35,024 nt of DNA, from NCBI GenBank assembly GCA_945787955.1, contig CALZKF010000007.1, positions 12,057 through 47,080 on the forward strand, read 5' to 3'. The position numbers were made by a program, and so were the translations under genes. Positions 33,679 to 35,024 of this stretch are shown one piece after another; the stretch's first letter is position 1, and each line of letters starts with the position of its first letter. This stretch comes from an uncultured Acidobacteriota bacterium. Lineage in GTDB: Bacteria; Acidobacteriota; Polarisedimenticolia; Polarisedimenticolales; Polarisedimenticolaceae. A model generated the notes under the pieces. That model worked only from the letters and a program-made list of their open reading frames with translations, was not told where the DNA came from and did no database searches.

Positions 33679-35024
33679 ATGAAGAGCATCACGCACAAAT
33701 TACTGATTTTGGTAGTAGTTGCCCTGGCAACCACACTGATCCTGGCAGCACCGGGCTCCGGAAACGGAAAGGTTTCCCGGGATCTGGCCGATCTGCTTGA
33801 ACAGGGTTCCCCCCAGGCCCGAATCATCGTCACCTATACCAGCAACATGGACGAAGCGGACCTGAACCGTGCCAGGAGCAACGGCAACAAGCTGCACCGC
33901 TCGTTCAAAGGCGGCCGCGGTTTCGCCGGCACCCTCTCGAAACTGGACATCGAAGAACTGACCCTTGATCCCAGGGTTGCTTCCATCTCCCCGGACCGCA
34001 AGGTTTTCGGCAGCATGGATATCGCCGTCGAAGCGACCGGCGCCGGCCGCATTCAGCAAAACCTGGGTCTCACCGGCAGCGGCGTGACCATCGCCCTGCT
34101 CGACTCGGGCCTGACTCCAGGCGCAGCGGTGACCGGGAACCGGATTATCGCGTCCGAGGACTTCACAGGCAGCAACGCCGCCTCACACGACGGCTTCGGT
34201 CACGGCACCCACGTGGCCGGCATCATCGGCGGCTCGGGAAAAAACGGCGCGGTGGCCGGCGTGGCCCCGGGCGTCCGGTTCGTGAACCTCAAGGTGCTGG
34301 ACGATGAAGGCGCCGGATATGCCAGCAACGTCATCGCCGCCCTGGACTACTTGATCGAGAACCGCAGGGAACTGGATGTCCGCGTCGTGAATTTGTCCCT
34401 GGGCCACCCTGTGATGGAGTCGTACCGCACCGATCCTCTGACCCAGGCGGTGGAACGGGCCTGGGCAGCCGGCCTGACCGTCATCGCCTCCGCCGGCAAC
34501 CATGGCCGGGAAGGGTACATGACCATCAACTCACCCGGGAACGATCCGTATGTTCTGACCGTCGGAGCGATGAACGACCTGAACACGGAGGTCCGGGCCG
34601 ACGACATCATCACCACCTTCAGCAGCCGGGGACCGTCCTACGGTGACCACGTTCTGAAACCGGACATGGTCGCTCCCGGCAACCGCATCCTCTCTACCCT
34701 GGCCCCTGGAGCCCGTCTGGCCGAACTGCTTCCCGAACGGGTCGAAGGCCAAAGGATCGAACTGTCCGGCAGCAGCATGGCCACCGGTGTGGTCAGCGGC
34801 GCCGCCGCGATCCTGCTGGAACGGCAACCATACATGACCAACGATCAGATCAAGGCGACCCTGATGTTCTCCGCCGACAAGATCGGCGATGAAGACCCGT
34901 TCACCGTCGGCGCCGGGTACCTGCAGCTCGTGCGCGCCCTGGCCTTCACCGGCCCGAACCCTCCGATGCGTTTCGACAGCTCCTCGCCGATCGTTCAGCG
35001 CAACCCGGAAGGCGGCGAGGTCGA
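33679..35024 (+). CDS. Subtilisin-like S8 serine peptidase with I9-like propeptide, truncated at window edge
   Basis: Manual translation from ATG 33679: signal peptide, ALLDSGL (Asp), GHGTHVAGIIGG (His), SGSSMATGVVSGAAA (Ser). Reads open to 35024. Confidence 0.93.
   Translation, partial: MKSITHKLLILVVVALATTLILAAPGSGNGKVSRDLADLLEQGSPQARIIVTYTSNMDEADLNRARSNGNKLHRSFKGGRGFAGTLSKLDIEELTLDPRVASISPDRKVFGSMDIAVEATGAGRIQQNLGLTGSGVTIALLDSGLTPGAAVTGNRIIASEDFTGSNAASHDGFGHGTHVAGIIGGSGKNGAVAGVAPGVRFVNLKVLDDEGAGYASNVIAALDYLIENRRELDVRVVNLSLGHPVMESYRTDPLTQAVERAWAAGLTVIASAGNHGREGYMTINSPGNDPYVLTVGAMNDLNTEVRADDIITTFSSRGPSYGDHVLKPDMVAPGNRILSTLAPGARLAELLPERVEGQRIELSGSSMATGVVSGAAAILLERQPYMTNDQIKATLMFSADKIGDEDPFTVGAGYLQLVRALAFTGPNPPMRFDSSSPIVQRNPEGGEV

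Noticed and set aside
1-35024. CRISPR arrays, tRNA or rRNA genes, prophage or integrase genes
   Set aside because: No regularly spaced direct repeats, no recognisable RNA gene and no integrase/transposase ORF seen by eye; a tRNAscan/Infernal run would be decisive.

Overview
The window is a compact, high-GC bacterial chromosomal segment. Its character (ECF sigma/Ser-Thr kinase pair, S8 peptidase, M14 peptidase, FtsX/MacB-type exporter) suggests Acidobacteriota-like, but that is inference only. I support about 28 protein genes, including two that run off the window edges. I saw no rRNA, tRNA or CRISPR, and no transposase gene. The main blocks are: (1) a minus-strand operon from about 8300 down to the left edge with chained overlapping starts and stops (crotonase, thioesterase, radical SAM, two FtsX permeases, ABC ATPase, a TM-anchored AttH/CrtC-like protein, DUF4197 lipoprotein, tri-haem lipoprotein, partial unknown); (2) dinB, mscS, an M14-peptidase/TlpA fusion, PDZ, GNAT, and a minus-strand MntA/HepT - molybdopterin oxidoreductase - esterase chain; (3) a CNT transporter, DCH-like hydratase, NatAB-type ABC pair and glgC; (4) a degenerate archaemetzincin divergent from a three-gene operon made of a ~1586-aa acyl-CoA-synthetase/unknown/GNAT mega-protein, an ECF sigma factor and a Ser/Thr kinase-TPR protein; (5) a 3'-truncated subtilisin-like protease. 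The strongest leads are the mega-protein/sigma/kinase operon, the archaemetzincin that has lost its zinc-binding motif, the AttH-like fusion exporter operon, the M14-TlpA fusion, and a dispersed GGGGACATTCC palindrome placed directly after stop codons.
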